Shown here one piece after another: positions 27,736-35,970 of a DNA stretch of 64,000 bases. Location: assembly GCA_937934645.1 (NCBI GenBank), contig CALGYZ010000071.1, positions 1 through 64,000 of the forward strand, written 5' to 3'. The notes below the pieces were generated by a model that did no database searches, was not told the origin of the DNA, and saw nothing but the letters and a program-made list of their open reading frames with translations. This DNA comes from an uncultured Bacillaceae bacterium (GTDB taxonomy: Bacteria > Bacillota > Bacilli > Bacillales > Caldibacillaceae). Made by a program: the position numbers and the translations under genes. How positions within the stretch are numbered: the first letter of the stretch is position 1; each line of letters begins with the position of its first letter.

Positions 27736-27821
27736 TAATTTTTTTAAATTTGTGCCTTTTTATCTACGGTATTTTTTTCTACAATATATTACAACAAGTT
27801 CTAATTTATTCCGGTTTTAAT

Positions 27822-27850
27822 AAAAAAACGGGGAGCGCTTTTCCCCGTTT
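27822..27850 (-). terminator. Terminator after spoIVB
   Basis: ACGGGGA and TTCCCCGT arms around GCGCTT, followed on the minus strand by a run of seven T. Confidence 0.85.
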
Positions 27851-29123
27851 AACTCGCCTCGCTTTGTCCGGCATATATATTTAAGCCGGCCTCGTTTAAC
27901 ATCCATTCAATATGCACGCCATATCCGGAAGTCGGGTCATTGACAAAAACATGTGTAACCGCCCCGATTAACTTTCCATCCTGAATAATTGGGCTTCCGC
28001 TCATCCCCTGAACGATCCCGCCTGTTTTTTCTAAGAGCCTCGGGTCGGTAATTTGGATGACCATTCCTTTTGTAGCAGGAAATTTTTGCGGAACCGAGCT
28101 GATGATCTCAATATCAAAAAGCTCCACTTTATCATGATCAACAACCGTTAATATTTTTGCCGGCCCCTTCTTAACCTGATGGGATAATGCAACGGGTAAC
28201 GGTTTGTTGATTATGCCGTTGGACAAATCTTTGTTTAATGTTCCGAATATTCCGAACTGGTTGTTTTTTTGAATGTTACCAATTATGTTTTTTTCGTTTA
28301 AAAATTTTGCCAGTTTTTCACCGGGAACACCGTTTTCACCTTTTTGGATAGAGGTGACAGTTGATGGCACGATATATCCGTCTTTGACGACAATCGGCAT
28401 CTTGGTATCCATATCTGAAATCACGTGACCGAGGGCACCGAATTTTTTCGTTCCGGGGTCATAAAAAGTCAAAGTACCAATCCCGGCTGCGGAATCTCGG
28501 ATATATAATCCTAATTTAAATTTTTGATCGGTTCTATCTTTTTTCGGAACAAGTTCCGTGCGGAATTCCTCATTTTGGCGCTGGATGATAACCTGTAAGG
28601 GCTTTCCTTCGTTTCCTGCATTCTGGACAAAACGGCCGACGTCTCCGATTGTTTCAATCGTTTTTCCGTTAATTTTTGTAATCAAATCACCTATTTTAAT
28701 ACCGGATTCTTCGCCCGGTGATACTTTCCCTGATTCCGTTTCCACCTGATGGTAACCGACGACTAAAACCCCTTTGGAATTTATTTTAACACCGATGGAT
28801 TGTCCGCCCGGTATAACTTTAAAGTCCTTCAACACATTTACATTTACCTTTTTGATCGGCACACCTGAAAAATCATAGGTCAGCTCCTTTAACCTGTCTT
28901 CCCGTCCGTCAATTTTTACCTCTTCTCCGATATGTTTAAATTCCTGCTGACTTGACGAAACTTTTACATAGGATGTAGCAGGAAGTGTTATACTTTGGCC
29001 TTTAAACAAAGTAATTTCGTGCGGTAATTGCAAAATTTTTCCAACTGGTGTGAAAAAACCAATTAAAACGAAAGAAACAAGGAGAATCCAGCCTGTTATT
29101 TTTCTTATCGTGTCTGTCTTCAA
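27849..29123 (-). CDS. spoIVB: SpoIVB peptidase
   Basis: Serine peptidase secreted from the forespore that triggers processing of pro-SigK, 424 residues. It has an N-terminal membrane helix (KITGWILLVSFVLIGFF), a PDZ domain (about 105-190, VLVVGYHQVETESGKVSPG) and an S55 peptidase domain with catalytic serine in GMSGSPIIQ near residue 377. I choose TTG at 29123 because GAGGAG lies ten bases upstream; the product then has the length of B. subtilis SpoIVB (about 425). The frame is open to 29156. Confidence 0.94.
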   Translation of the reverse strand: MKTDTIRKITGWILLVSFVLIGFFTPVGKILQLPHEITLFKGQSITLPATSYVKVSSSQQEFKHIGEEVKIDGREDRLKELTYDFSGVPIKKVNVNVLKDFKVIPGGQSIGVKINSKGVLVVGYHQVETESGKVSPGEESGIKIGDLITKINGKTIETIGDVGRFVQNAGNEGKPLQVIIQRQNEEFRTELVPKKDRTDQKFKLGLYIRDSAAGIGTLTFYDPGTKKFGALGHVISDMDTKMPIVVKDGYIVPSTVTSIQKGENGVPGEKLAKFLNEKNIIGNIQKNNQFGIFGTLNKDLSNGIINKPLPVALSHQVKKGPAKILTVVDHDKVELFDIEIISSVPQKFPATKGMVIQITDPRLLEKTGGIVQGMSGSPIIQDGKLIGAVTHVFVNDPTSGYGVHIEWMLNEAGLNIYAGQSEAS

Positions 29124-29193
29124 TCGATTCACTCTCCTCGCTTCTGGTCCACACAAAGGTTACATTTATAATCTTGCCGTTTCAGCAGCCATT

Positions 29194-29222
29194 TATAATG
29201 TTGAAACATAAAAAAATAATGT
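29194..29222 (-). promoter_or_regulatory. Possible SigG/SigF promoter of spoIVB
   Basis: Minus strand ACATT (29218-29222), 17-base spacer, CATTATA (29194-29200); the -10 fits the forespore consensus CATWHTA. B. subtilis spoIVB is transcribed in the forespore. Confidence 0.4.
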
Positions 29223-29269
29223 AGAATGAGGTAAGTTTTTGAAAAGGAAACAGAGACAAATGAAGACAA

Positions 29270-29304
29270 AAAAAGAAAAGGGAGACGGCTGGCGTTCCCT
29301 TTTT
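29270..29304 (-). terminator. Terminator after recN
   Basis: AAAAGGGA (29276-29283) pairs with TTCCCTTTT at 29295-29303; a T-rich tail follows on the minus strand. Confidence 0.7.
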
Positions 29305-30997
29305 AAACCAATCGCTGTTTTAATTGCCGGGCCAGAGTGAGCATTTCTTTTGAATGCTCTTCTGTTGCGCTTGTAATCCGGGCACCTGAAATCATTCTTG
29401 CCAATTCTGAAATTTTTTCCTCTTCATTCAGCTCGTAGATTATCGTTTCTGTTCTACCGTTCCGGATTTCTTTTTTAATGAAAAAGTGGTGGTCACTCAT
29501 AGCGGCTACTTGAGGAAGGTGGGTAATGGAAAGGACTTGCGAACCGATGGAAATTTGGTAAATTTTTTCACCAATCGCCTGGGCGACCCGCCCGCCGACA
29601 CCGGTATCCACTTCATCAAATATAATAGACGTAATTCCCTGATGTCTTGAAAAAATGGTTTTTAAACCAAGCATGATCCGGGACAATTCTCCTCCTGAAG
29701 CAATTTTTGTCAACGGTTTTAACGGTTCTCCCGGATTAGTGCTTATATAAAATTCAACTTGATCCATTCCGTCTGGATAAAAACGGTCATCCTCATTCTC
29801 ATGGAACTTTACTTCAAAAACTGTTTTATCCATATAAAGATCTTTCAGTTCTTTATGGATCGCGTGTTTTAATTTTTCTGCCGTTTGTTTCCGGACATTT
29901 GTCAAATGTTTACCTTCGACGATTAAATCTTTTTCAACAGACCGGAGTTTCTCCGTTAATTGATCAATATGACTTTCTTTATTCATAATAAAATCAATTT
30001 CTTCTTCCGCTTTAGCGGCGTATTCCAAAATTTCTTCAATCGTTTCCCCGTATTTTCTTTTCAACTGGTGAATCTCATTTAACCTGCTCTCAATTTCATC
30101 AAGCCGGTTCGGATCATACTCGAATTGCTCAAGCTTGTCCCGCAATGTATGAGCAACATCTTCCAGTTGGTAATAACAATTGGAAACAATTTTATAAAGT
30201 TCCTCGTTTTCATCATCAAGCTGGACCGCTTCCTCCAAATTTGTCAGCACAAGACCGATCCAGTCCAGCCCCTTATGCTCATCCTGCAATGCTTCGTAAC
30301 TGGTTTTCAGTGCAGAAAACAATTTTTCATAATTCATGTATTTTTTTCTTTCGCTTGCCAGTTGTTCATCCTCACCGATGGTCAAACCGGCATTGGTGAT
30401 TTCATTCAGTTGAAACTGCAACAAATCGAGCCGCTGGGCCATGATTTGTTCATCTTTTGTAAGGGCGGCAATATCACGTTTAATTTTTTCATATTGGCGG
30501 TATATTGATTGATATTCCTCCAGCGCTTCCTCTATTTCCTTTCCTCCGAATTGATCAAGTAACGATAAATGATTTTTTGCATCCATTAACTCCTGGTTGT
30601 CATGTTGGCCGTGAATATCAACCAAATATCTGCCGATTTCCCGCAATGCTGCAATGGTTACCAGTTTTCCGTTCACGCGGCAAACACTTTTTCCTGATGC
30701 GTAAATATCCCGTCTGAGTACAATCATGCCGTCATCGCAATCAATGCCGAATTCATTTAATATTTCTTCCGCCGGATGGGGAGGATCAACGAGAAACAAA
30801 CCTTCGATTTCTGCTTTATCTTTTCCGTGTCTGACAAAATCACTTGATCCTCTGCCGCCGATTAATAATTGAATAGCATCAATTATAATGGACTTTCCTG
30901 CACCAGTTTCTCCGGTCAGCACGGTAAAACCTTCTTTAAAAGATACCGAAACTGATTCAATGATCGCAAAATTTTTTATTGCAAGTTCAGCCAACAA
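29303..30997 (-). CDS. recN: DNA repair protein RecN
   Basis: SMC-like ATPase of 564 residues that gathers and tethers double-strand break ends. Walker A GETGAGKSI is at about 30-38, long coiled-coil segments run from about 150 to 350, and the ABC signature ASGGELSRIMLGLK plus Walker B IIFDEVDTGVGG are near the C-terminus. The start is TTG with AAAGGAGAGG eight bases upstream. It follows argR by 22 bases, the same order as in other Bacillaceae. Confidence 0.96.
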   Translation of the reverse strand: MLAELAIKNFAIIESVSVSFKEGFTVLTGETGAGKSIIIDAIQLLIGGRGSSDFVRHGKDKAEIEGLFLVDPPHPAEEILNEFGIDCDDGMIVLRRDIYASGKSVCRVNGKLVTIAALREIGRYLVDIHGQHDNQELMDAKNHLSLLDQFGGKEIEEALEEYQSIYRQYEKIKRDIAALTKDEQIMAQRLDLLQFQLNEITNAGLTIGEDEQLASERKKYMNYEKLFSALKTSYEALQDEHKGLDWIGLVLTNLEEAVQLDDENEELYKIVSNCYYQLEDVAHTLRDKLEQFEYDPNRLDEIESRLNEIHQLKRKYGETIEEILEYAAKAEEEIDFIMNKESHIDQLTEKLRSVEKDLIVEGKHLTNVRKQTAEKLKHAIHKELKDLYMDKTVFEVKFHENEDDRFYPDGMDQVEFYISTNPGEPLKPLTKIASGGELSRIMLGLKTIFSRHQGITSIIFDEVDTGVGGRVAQAIGEKIYQISIGSQVLSITHLPQVAAMSDHHFFIKKEIRNGRTETIIYELNEEEKISELARMISGARITSATEEHSKEMLTLARQLKQRLV

Positions 30998-31019
30998 ATT
31001 CGTTCCCTCTCCTTTGTCA

Positions 31020-31901
31020 CTACTCTAACAAATTGATGATCCGGTGTTTAATAATTTCGGCTTCTTCATCTGTTTTTGCAATAATAAGACAGGTATCATC
31101 ACCACATACCGTTCCGGCAATCTCCTCCCATTCCAGCTGGTCAATTAATATTCCGGCTGCATTGGCATTCCCGGGAACCGTTTTTAGGACAACGAGATGA
31201 CCGGCTGTATTAATTTTCACGAGTACATCGACCAATAACTTTTGCAGCTTTTCCTGCAAATTAAACTTTTGATCCTGGGAAATGCGGTATACATACCGGC
31301 CCTCATCAGACGGTACTTTCATTAAGTTTAACTCTTTCATGTCCCGGGAAATCGTTGCCTGGGTCACGGCAAAGCCTTCCTGTCGCAATAAATTCACCAG
31401 TTCTTCCTGGGTTTGAATATCATGTTTCGTCACTAATTCGCGGATTTTTAGCTGCCTTAAGTTCATGATTTTATCTTTAATTTTTTTAGCATCCTCCGGA
31501 ATATGGCCGACGATTAAACACGTATCATCACCACATACCGAACCGGCTATTTCATCCCACTCCAATTGGTCAATTAATATTCCGGCTGCATTGGCATTCC
31601 CGGGAATCGTTTTTAAGACGACAAGATTTCCGGCTGTATTTATATCAACAAAGACATCAATCAATAATTTTTGCAGTTTTTCTTGCGGATTATGCCTTTG
31701 GTCTGATGGCAGACTGTATTTGTATTGTCCGTTTTCAGCAGGCACTTTTACAAGATGTAATTCTTTAATATCCCGAGAAACCGTCGCCTGTGTTACATTA
31801 AATCCGGCTTCCCGCAATAAATGAACTAAATGATCCTGGGTTTCAATATTATATTTTGCAATTAATTCACGGATTTTTAAATGACGTTGCCTCTTGCTCA
31901 T
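31020..31901 (-). CDS. argR: Tandem-fused arginine repressor (two ArgR/AhrC units in one chain)
   Basis: One open frame of 293 residues holding two full arginine repressors; the family norm is about 149. Copy 1 is residues 1-149 and copy 2 runs from about Met146 to 293. Each has a winged helix ending in TQAT(V/I)SRD (38-44 and 180-187) and a C-terminal arginine-binding/oligomerisation domain with CGDDTCL (123-129 and 266-272). The junction reads KIMNLRQLKIREL: MNLR serves as the end of copy 1 and matches the start of copy 2, with no stop. An internal ATG (31466) would yield a 148-residue repressor but has no adjacent Shine-Dalgarno. AGGTG precedes the ATG at 31901. Confidence 0.93.
   Translation of the reverse strand: MSKRQRHLKIRELIAKYNIETQDHLVHLLREAGFNVTQATVSRDIKELHLVKVPAENGQYKYSLPSDQRHNPQEKLQKLLIDVFVDINTAGNLVVLKTIPGNANAAGILIDQLEWDEIAGSVCGDDTCLIVGHIPEDAKKIKDKIMNLRQLKIRELVTKHDIQTQEELVNLLRQEGFAVTQATISRDMKELNLMKVPSDEGRYVYRISQDQKFNLQEKLQKLLVDVLVKINTAGHLVVLKTVPGNANAAGILIDQLEWEEIAGTVCGDDTCLIIAKTDEEAEIIKHRIINLLE
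31138..31606. repeat. Direct repeat inside the fused argR gene
   Basis: Bases 31138-31177 and 31567-31606 are identical over 40 nucleotides, offset 429 (143 codons). Flanking parts of the two copies differ at many positions, so this conserved block suggests recent gene conversion between halves. Confidence 0.9.
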
Positions 31902-31974
31902 TTCTTCACCTGCTTAACAGTCTGATTATTGGTCCACAGTTTTATTGTACATAAAAAAATCGGAATAAATAAAG

Positions 31975-32012
31975 AAAAAACGAAAAAGAGAGGATCATCC
32001 GTCCCCTCTTTG
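31975..32012 (-). terminator. Terminator after yqxC
   Basis: AAAGAG-GGA (31985-31994) pairs with TCC-CTCTTT (32002-32011), with an A-C mismatch; T-rich on the minus strand. It separates the dxs-yqxC transcript from argR. Confidence 0.7.
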
Positions 32013-32843
32013 TTATGTTTTTAATTCCAGATGCGCCTCTCTGACTATTTTTTCTATCGACACCGTTAGTAAATTTTTTCCGGATCCTTCTTTTTCCCCC
32101 GGCCATTTCAAATGGAGCAAAAACTCTATATTACCGTCTCCGCCGGTAATCGGCGAATAAGATAAATTGTGTACGTCAAAGCCTTCTTCCACAGCAAAGT
32201 TTACAATTCCCCGGATTACTTCTTCATGTACTTCCGGATCTCTAACGATGCCTTTTTTACCCACTTTTTCTTTACCCGCTTCAAATTGCGGTTTTATTAA
32301 TGCAACAATATCACCGCCGGGAACTAATATATGTTTTAACGGGGGCAAAATCAGTCTTAAGGATATAAAAGAAACGTCAATACAAGCAAATGCCGGCTTA
32401 TCCCGTTTTAAATCTTCCGGTTTCATATGCCGGAAGTTTGTCCGTTCCATTACGATAACCCGCTCATCATTTCTCAGCTTCCAAGCCAGCTGGTTATAAC
32501 CGACATCAACAGCATAGGAATACTTTGCCCCGTTTTTCAGGGCACAGTCAGTGAAACCGCCTGTCGAAGCACCGATATCGATAATAACTTTATCCCGGAC
32601 GGATATATGAAAAGTCTTCAATGCTTTTTCCAATTTATAACCGCCCCTGGAAACATAGGGCATTCCCTTTCCTTTTACGATGATCGGGATATCCACAGGA
32701 ACTTTTTCTCCGGGTTTTTCCAGGCGTTGATCATTTGAATAAACAATTCCGGCCATAACCGCCCGTTTTGCTTTTTCCCGAGTTTCAAACAATCCGCGTT
32801 CATATAGTAAAACATCCAGTCTTTTCTTTTCCAAGTTCCTCAA
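32013..32843 (-). CDS. yqxC: TlyA-family rRNA 2'-O-methyltransferase (YqxC)
   Basis: A 276-residue protein: N-terminal S4 RNA-binding domain (KKRLDVLLYERGLFETREKA) and an FtsJ/RrmJ-like Rossmann methyltransferase domain (VIIDIGASTGGFTDCAL SAM motif, read from about 88). Family members are often annotated as hemolysin TlyA; rRNA ribose methylation is the supported activity. The start (TTG, 32843) overlaps the dxs stop in TTGA. Position between dxs and argR-recN is conserved in Bacillaceae. Confidence 0.92.
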   Translation of the reverse strand: MRNLEKKRLDVLLYERGLFETREKAKRAVMAGIVYSNDQRLEKPGEKVPVDIPIIVKGKGMPYVSRGGYKLEKALKTFHISVRDKVIIDIGASTGGFTDCALKNGAKYSYAVDVGYNQLAWKLRNDERVIVMERTNFRHMKPEDLKRDKPAFACIDVSFISLRLILPPLKHILVPGGDIVALIKPQFEAGKEKVGKKGIVRDPEVHEEVIRGIVNFAVEEGFDVHNLSYSPITGGDGNIEFLLHLKWPGEKEGSGKNLLTVSIEKIVREAHLELKT

Positions 32844-34729
32844 GCCCTCTTTTTTAATTTTTGTATCATATTTCTGACTGTCCGGACAATATTGTCCGCG
32901 GTTAAACCGATTTCTTCCCGTAATTCCTGGACACTGCCGTGGTCAATGAATTGATCGGGTATTCCGAATCTGATAATCCGGTTGGTATACCCCCGGTCAT
33001 TTGCGAATTCCAAAACTGCGCTTCCGAATCCGCCTTGTAAAACACCTTCTTCAATTGTAATAATTTGCATTTTTTGTTCCAAAATATTCGTAAGCATTTT
33101 TTCATCCAGCGGTTTTATAAACCGTGCATTGACAACCATCGTCTGAATGCCGTATTTTTCCAGCTTTTTTGCAGCTTCTAGGGCCATCGGAATTGTTGAA
33201 CCAAAAGTCAATATACAATAGTCCGTACCCTGGCGCAAAACTTCCCATGAACCGATCGGGATGGTTTCCCATTCTTTATCCACTACCACACCTGTGGCAT
33301 TGCCTCTCGGAAACCGCATAGCAATCGGTCCGTCATCATACCGGATGGCTGTAAAAACCATTTTGCGGGCTTCATTTTCATCCTTCGGCATCATAAGCAC
33401 CATATTCGGCAAATGTCTTAAAAAGGCAATATCGAACACGCCCTGGTGGGTATCCCCGTCTGCACCCACTAAACCTGCACGGTCAACACCGATGAAAACA
33501 TTTAAATTTTGCCTGCAAATATCGTGAACAATTTGATCGTATGCCCTTTGTAAAAATGTAGAGTAAATCGTCAAATAAGGCTTCATATTTTGGATGGCTA
33601 GTCCTGCTGCCAATGTTGTTGCGTGTTGTTCGGCAATCCCTACATCAATCACACGGTCGGGAAATTCTTTTTGGAACCGCTCCAACTTTGAACCGACCGT
33701 CATTGCAGGGGTAATGGCTACAATTCGGTCATCTTCCCTTGCCAATTCAAGAACGGTATCACTGACAACCTGGCTCCAGGAAGGCGGCGGATTTACAGGT
33801 TTAATAAAATCACCGGTATCAATTTTATACGGTCCGGTACCGTGCCATGTTCCCACTTTATCATTTTCTGCCGGGTGGTAACCTTTTCCTTTTTTTGTAA
33901 TAACATGGATTAACACAGGACCTTCCGTTTTCTTTGCATATTTTAAAATCTTAAGAAGGTCAGGAAAGCTGTGACCGTCCACCGGTCCCAAATACGTAAA
34001 TCCGAGCTCCTCAAAAAACATGCCGGGTATGAACAAATATTTCAAACTGTCTTTAAACCGTTCTGCCTTCGAAGCCACAATGCCGCCGACTGCCGGAATT
34101 TTTTTCAGCAAAGCTTCCACTTCATCTTTCGCCCAATTATATTTTCCGGCTGTACGGATTCTTCCGAGCAGATTATGCAAGGCACCGACGTTTGGCGAAA
34201 TGGACATCTCATTATCGTTTAAAACGACAATCATATTTTTCTGCTCATGGCCGATATGGTTCAAGGCTTCCAAAGCCATTCCGCCGGTTAATGCCCCGTC
34301 CCCGATCACAGAGACGATATGATAATTCTCCCCTTTTAAATCCCGGGCAACGGCCATTCCCATGGCTGCCGACAAGCTTGTTGAACTGTGTCCGGTCTCC
34401 CAAACATCATGCGGGCTTTCGCTTCTTTTCGGAAAACCGCTTAAACCTTTATATTGTCTTAATGTATGAAAATCTTTTGCACGTCCCGTTAAAATTTTAT
34501 GAACATAACTTTGATGTCCGACATCCCATATAATTTTATCCTCAGGACTGTCGAACATTTTGTGCAAGGCGATCGTCAATTCAACAACTCCGAGATTCGG
34601 CCCGATGTGGCCGCCGGTTCTGGAAAGTGTTTTGATTAAAAATCTCCGGATCTCGCTTGCAAGAGCTTCCAGCTCTCTTACAGATAAATCACGGAGGAAT
34701 GACGGTCCTTGAATGGATGTCAGATCCAC
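32840..34729 (-). CDS. dxs: 1-deoxy-D-xylulose-5-phosphate synthase
   Basis: Thiamine diphosphate enzyme, 629 residues, condensing pyruvate and glyceraldehyde 3-phosphate in the first step of the MEP isoprenoid pathway. Transketolase-like features: GHSSTSLSAAMG, the cofactor motif GDGALTGGMALEALN, and the second-domain DVGIAEQHATTLAAGLA. The start is GTG at 34729. It follows ispA, so isoprenoid precursor and chain-extension genes are adjacent. Confidence 0.96.
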   Translation of the reverse strand: MDLTSIQGPSFLRDLSVRELEALASEIRRFLIKTLSRTGGHIGPNLGVVELTIALHKMFDSPEDKIIWDVGHQSYVHKILTGRAKDFHTLRQYKGLSGFPKRSESPHDVWETGHSSTSLSAAMGMAVARDLKGENYHIVSVIGDGALTGGMALEALNHIGHEQKNMIVVLNDNEMSISPNVGALHNLLGRIRTAGKYNWAKDEVEALLKKIPAVGGIVASKAERFKDSLKYLFIPGMFFEELGFTYLGPVDGHSFPDLLKILKYAKKTEGPVLIHVITKKGKGYHPAENDKVGTWHGTGPYKIDTGDFIKPVNPPPSWSQVVSDTVLELAREDDRIVAITPAMTVGSKLERFQKEFPDRVIDVGIAEQHATTLAAGLAIQNMKPYLTIYSTFLQRAYDQIVHDICRQNLNVFIGVDRAGLVGADGDTHQGVFDIAFLRHLPNMVLMMPKDENEARKMVFTAIRYDDGPIAMRFPRGNATGVVVDKEWETIPIGSWEVLRQGTDYCILTFGSTIPMALEAAKKLEKYGIQTMVVNARFIKPLDEKMLTNILEQKMQIITIEEGVLQGGFGSAVLEFANDRGYTNRIIRFGIPDQFIDHGSVQELREEIGLTADNIVRTVRNMIQKLKKRA

Positions 34730-34792
34730 TACGGATCAACTCGCTTTCATTTCAAATTCCGTATCCTGGCAAAAAGTTTTCCATTATCTCTT

Positions 34793-34820
34793 ATTATAAC
34801 AATATGAGATCAATCTACAA
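34793..34820 (-). promoter_or_regulatory. SigA promoter of dxs
   Basis: Minus strand TTGTAG (34815-34820), 16-base spacer, perfect TATAAT (34793-34798), in the ispA-dxs gap. Confidence 0.6.
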
Positions 34821-34846
34821 ACAATTAAGACATTGCTAAATGCCGG

Positions 34847-35725
34847 TTAATGATCCCGCCGGCTGATCAGCTCTGTTACATATTGTAATTTACTCGTGTC
34901 AAGAGGGAGTTCTTCCAAAATTTTTAATGCTTCCTGTGTATGTTCGTTCAATTTTTCTTTTGCACCGGTTAGTGTTAAAAGCTGCGGATAGGTGCTTTTT
35001 TGCTTTTTCTCGTCGCTTCCTACCGGTTTACCGGTTTTTTCAACGGATCCTTCAATATCCAGAATATCATCCCGGATTTGAAAAGCCATTCCGATATGAT
35101 AAGCAAACTTTTCAAGCTTTTCGGTGATCTCCTGTCCGGCATCGGCAAGTACTGCACCGGCCAGCACCGAAAAGGAAATCAGCTTTCCTGTTTTATTACG
35201 GTGGATATATTCTAATTGTTCGATATTTAAAGATTTGTTTTCACCTTCCAAATCCGCAGCCTGGCCGGCAACCATCCCCTCCGGACCGCTTGCCCTGGCC
35301 AGACCGTTAATTAAGGTGATCCGTTTTTCAAGAGAAATATTCATTTCCGACAAAACCTGAAAACCGTATGTTAACAGCGCATCGCCTGCCAATATTGCAT
35401 TCGCTTCACCGAATACCCTGTGGTTCGTCGGCTTTCCCCTACGGAAATCATCATTGTCCATGGCAGGCAGGTCATCATGGATTAATGAATACGTATGGAT
35501 CATTTCAATGGCACAGGCAACCGGAATACCGATCGTAATATCTTTTTTGAAGGCGGCAAGGGTAGAGAGGGTTAATATTGGACGGATCCTTTTTCCCCCT
35601 GCTTGCAACGAATAGCCCATTGCTTCTTTTAAAATTCCGGGTGCGTCAATTTCCGCAATATATTTTTCCAATTGCCTGTCTGTCATTTCTGCATACTTCT
35701 TCATGAATCCTGATAAATTTTGCAT
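34847..35725 (-). CDS. ispA: Farnesyl diphosphate synthase (polyprenyl synthetase)
   Basis: Short-chain trans-prenyltransferase of 292 residues. The first aspartate-rich motif is DDLPAMDND and the second DDILDIEGS, both typical of bacterial type II enzymes; GGKRIRP is near the N-terminus. It extends dimethylallyl diphosphate with isopentenyl diphosphate to the C15 product. The start overlaps the xseB stop by one base. Confidence 0.94.
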   Translation of the reverse strand: MQNLSGFMKKYAEMTDRQLEKYIAEIDAPGILKEAMGYSLQAGGKRIRPILTLSTLAAFKKDITIGIPVACAIEMIHTYSLIHDDLPAMDNDDFRRGKPTNHRVFGEANAILAGDALLTYGFQVLSEMNISLEKRITLINGLARASGPEGMVAGQAADLEGENKSLNIEQLEYIHRNKTGKLISFSVLAGAVLADAGQEITEKLEKFAYHIGMAFQIRDDILDIEGSVEKTGKPVGSDEKKQKSTYPQLLTLTGAKEKLNEHTQEALKILEELPLDTSKLQYVTELISRRDH

Positions 35726-35970
35726 TATTCCACCTCATTGATTTGAAAATTCTCGGTCTCCCCGTTTTCTTTCAATATTTCGGTAAGCTGCTCTTCCACA
35801 TTTTTCAGTTTTTGATGGCATATTTCCGCCAATTCCATTCCTTCTTTATATTTCGTAATAGCCGTTTCCAATGGCACATCTCCTCGTTCCAGGATTTCAA
35901 CAATTTCTTCCAGCTTTTGCATTGCTTCCTCAAAACTCAAACTCTTTTTTTTCCCATTCTTTTCTGTCAT
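35725..35970 (-). CDS. xseB: Exodeoxyribonuclease VII small subunit
   Basis: An 81-residue helical hairpin protein of the XseB family: FEEAMQKLEEIVEILERGDVPLE and the MELAEICHQKLKNVEEQL helix are diagnostic. It coats the XseA coiled coil to form exonuclease VII. It overlaps xseA by four bases and is followed by ispA with a one-base overlap. Confidence 0.93.
   Translation of the reverse strand: MTEKNGKKKSLSFEEAMQKLEEIVEILERGDVPLETAITKYKEGMELAEICHQKLKNVEEQLTEILKENGETENFQINEVE

Noticed and set aside
31020..31901. Fused argR as an assembly artefact
   Set aside because: The two halves differ at both nucleotide and residue level through most of their length, and the junction is not a simple repeat boundary; resequencing would still be decisive.
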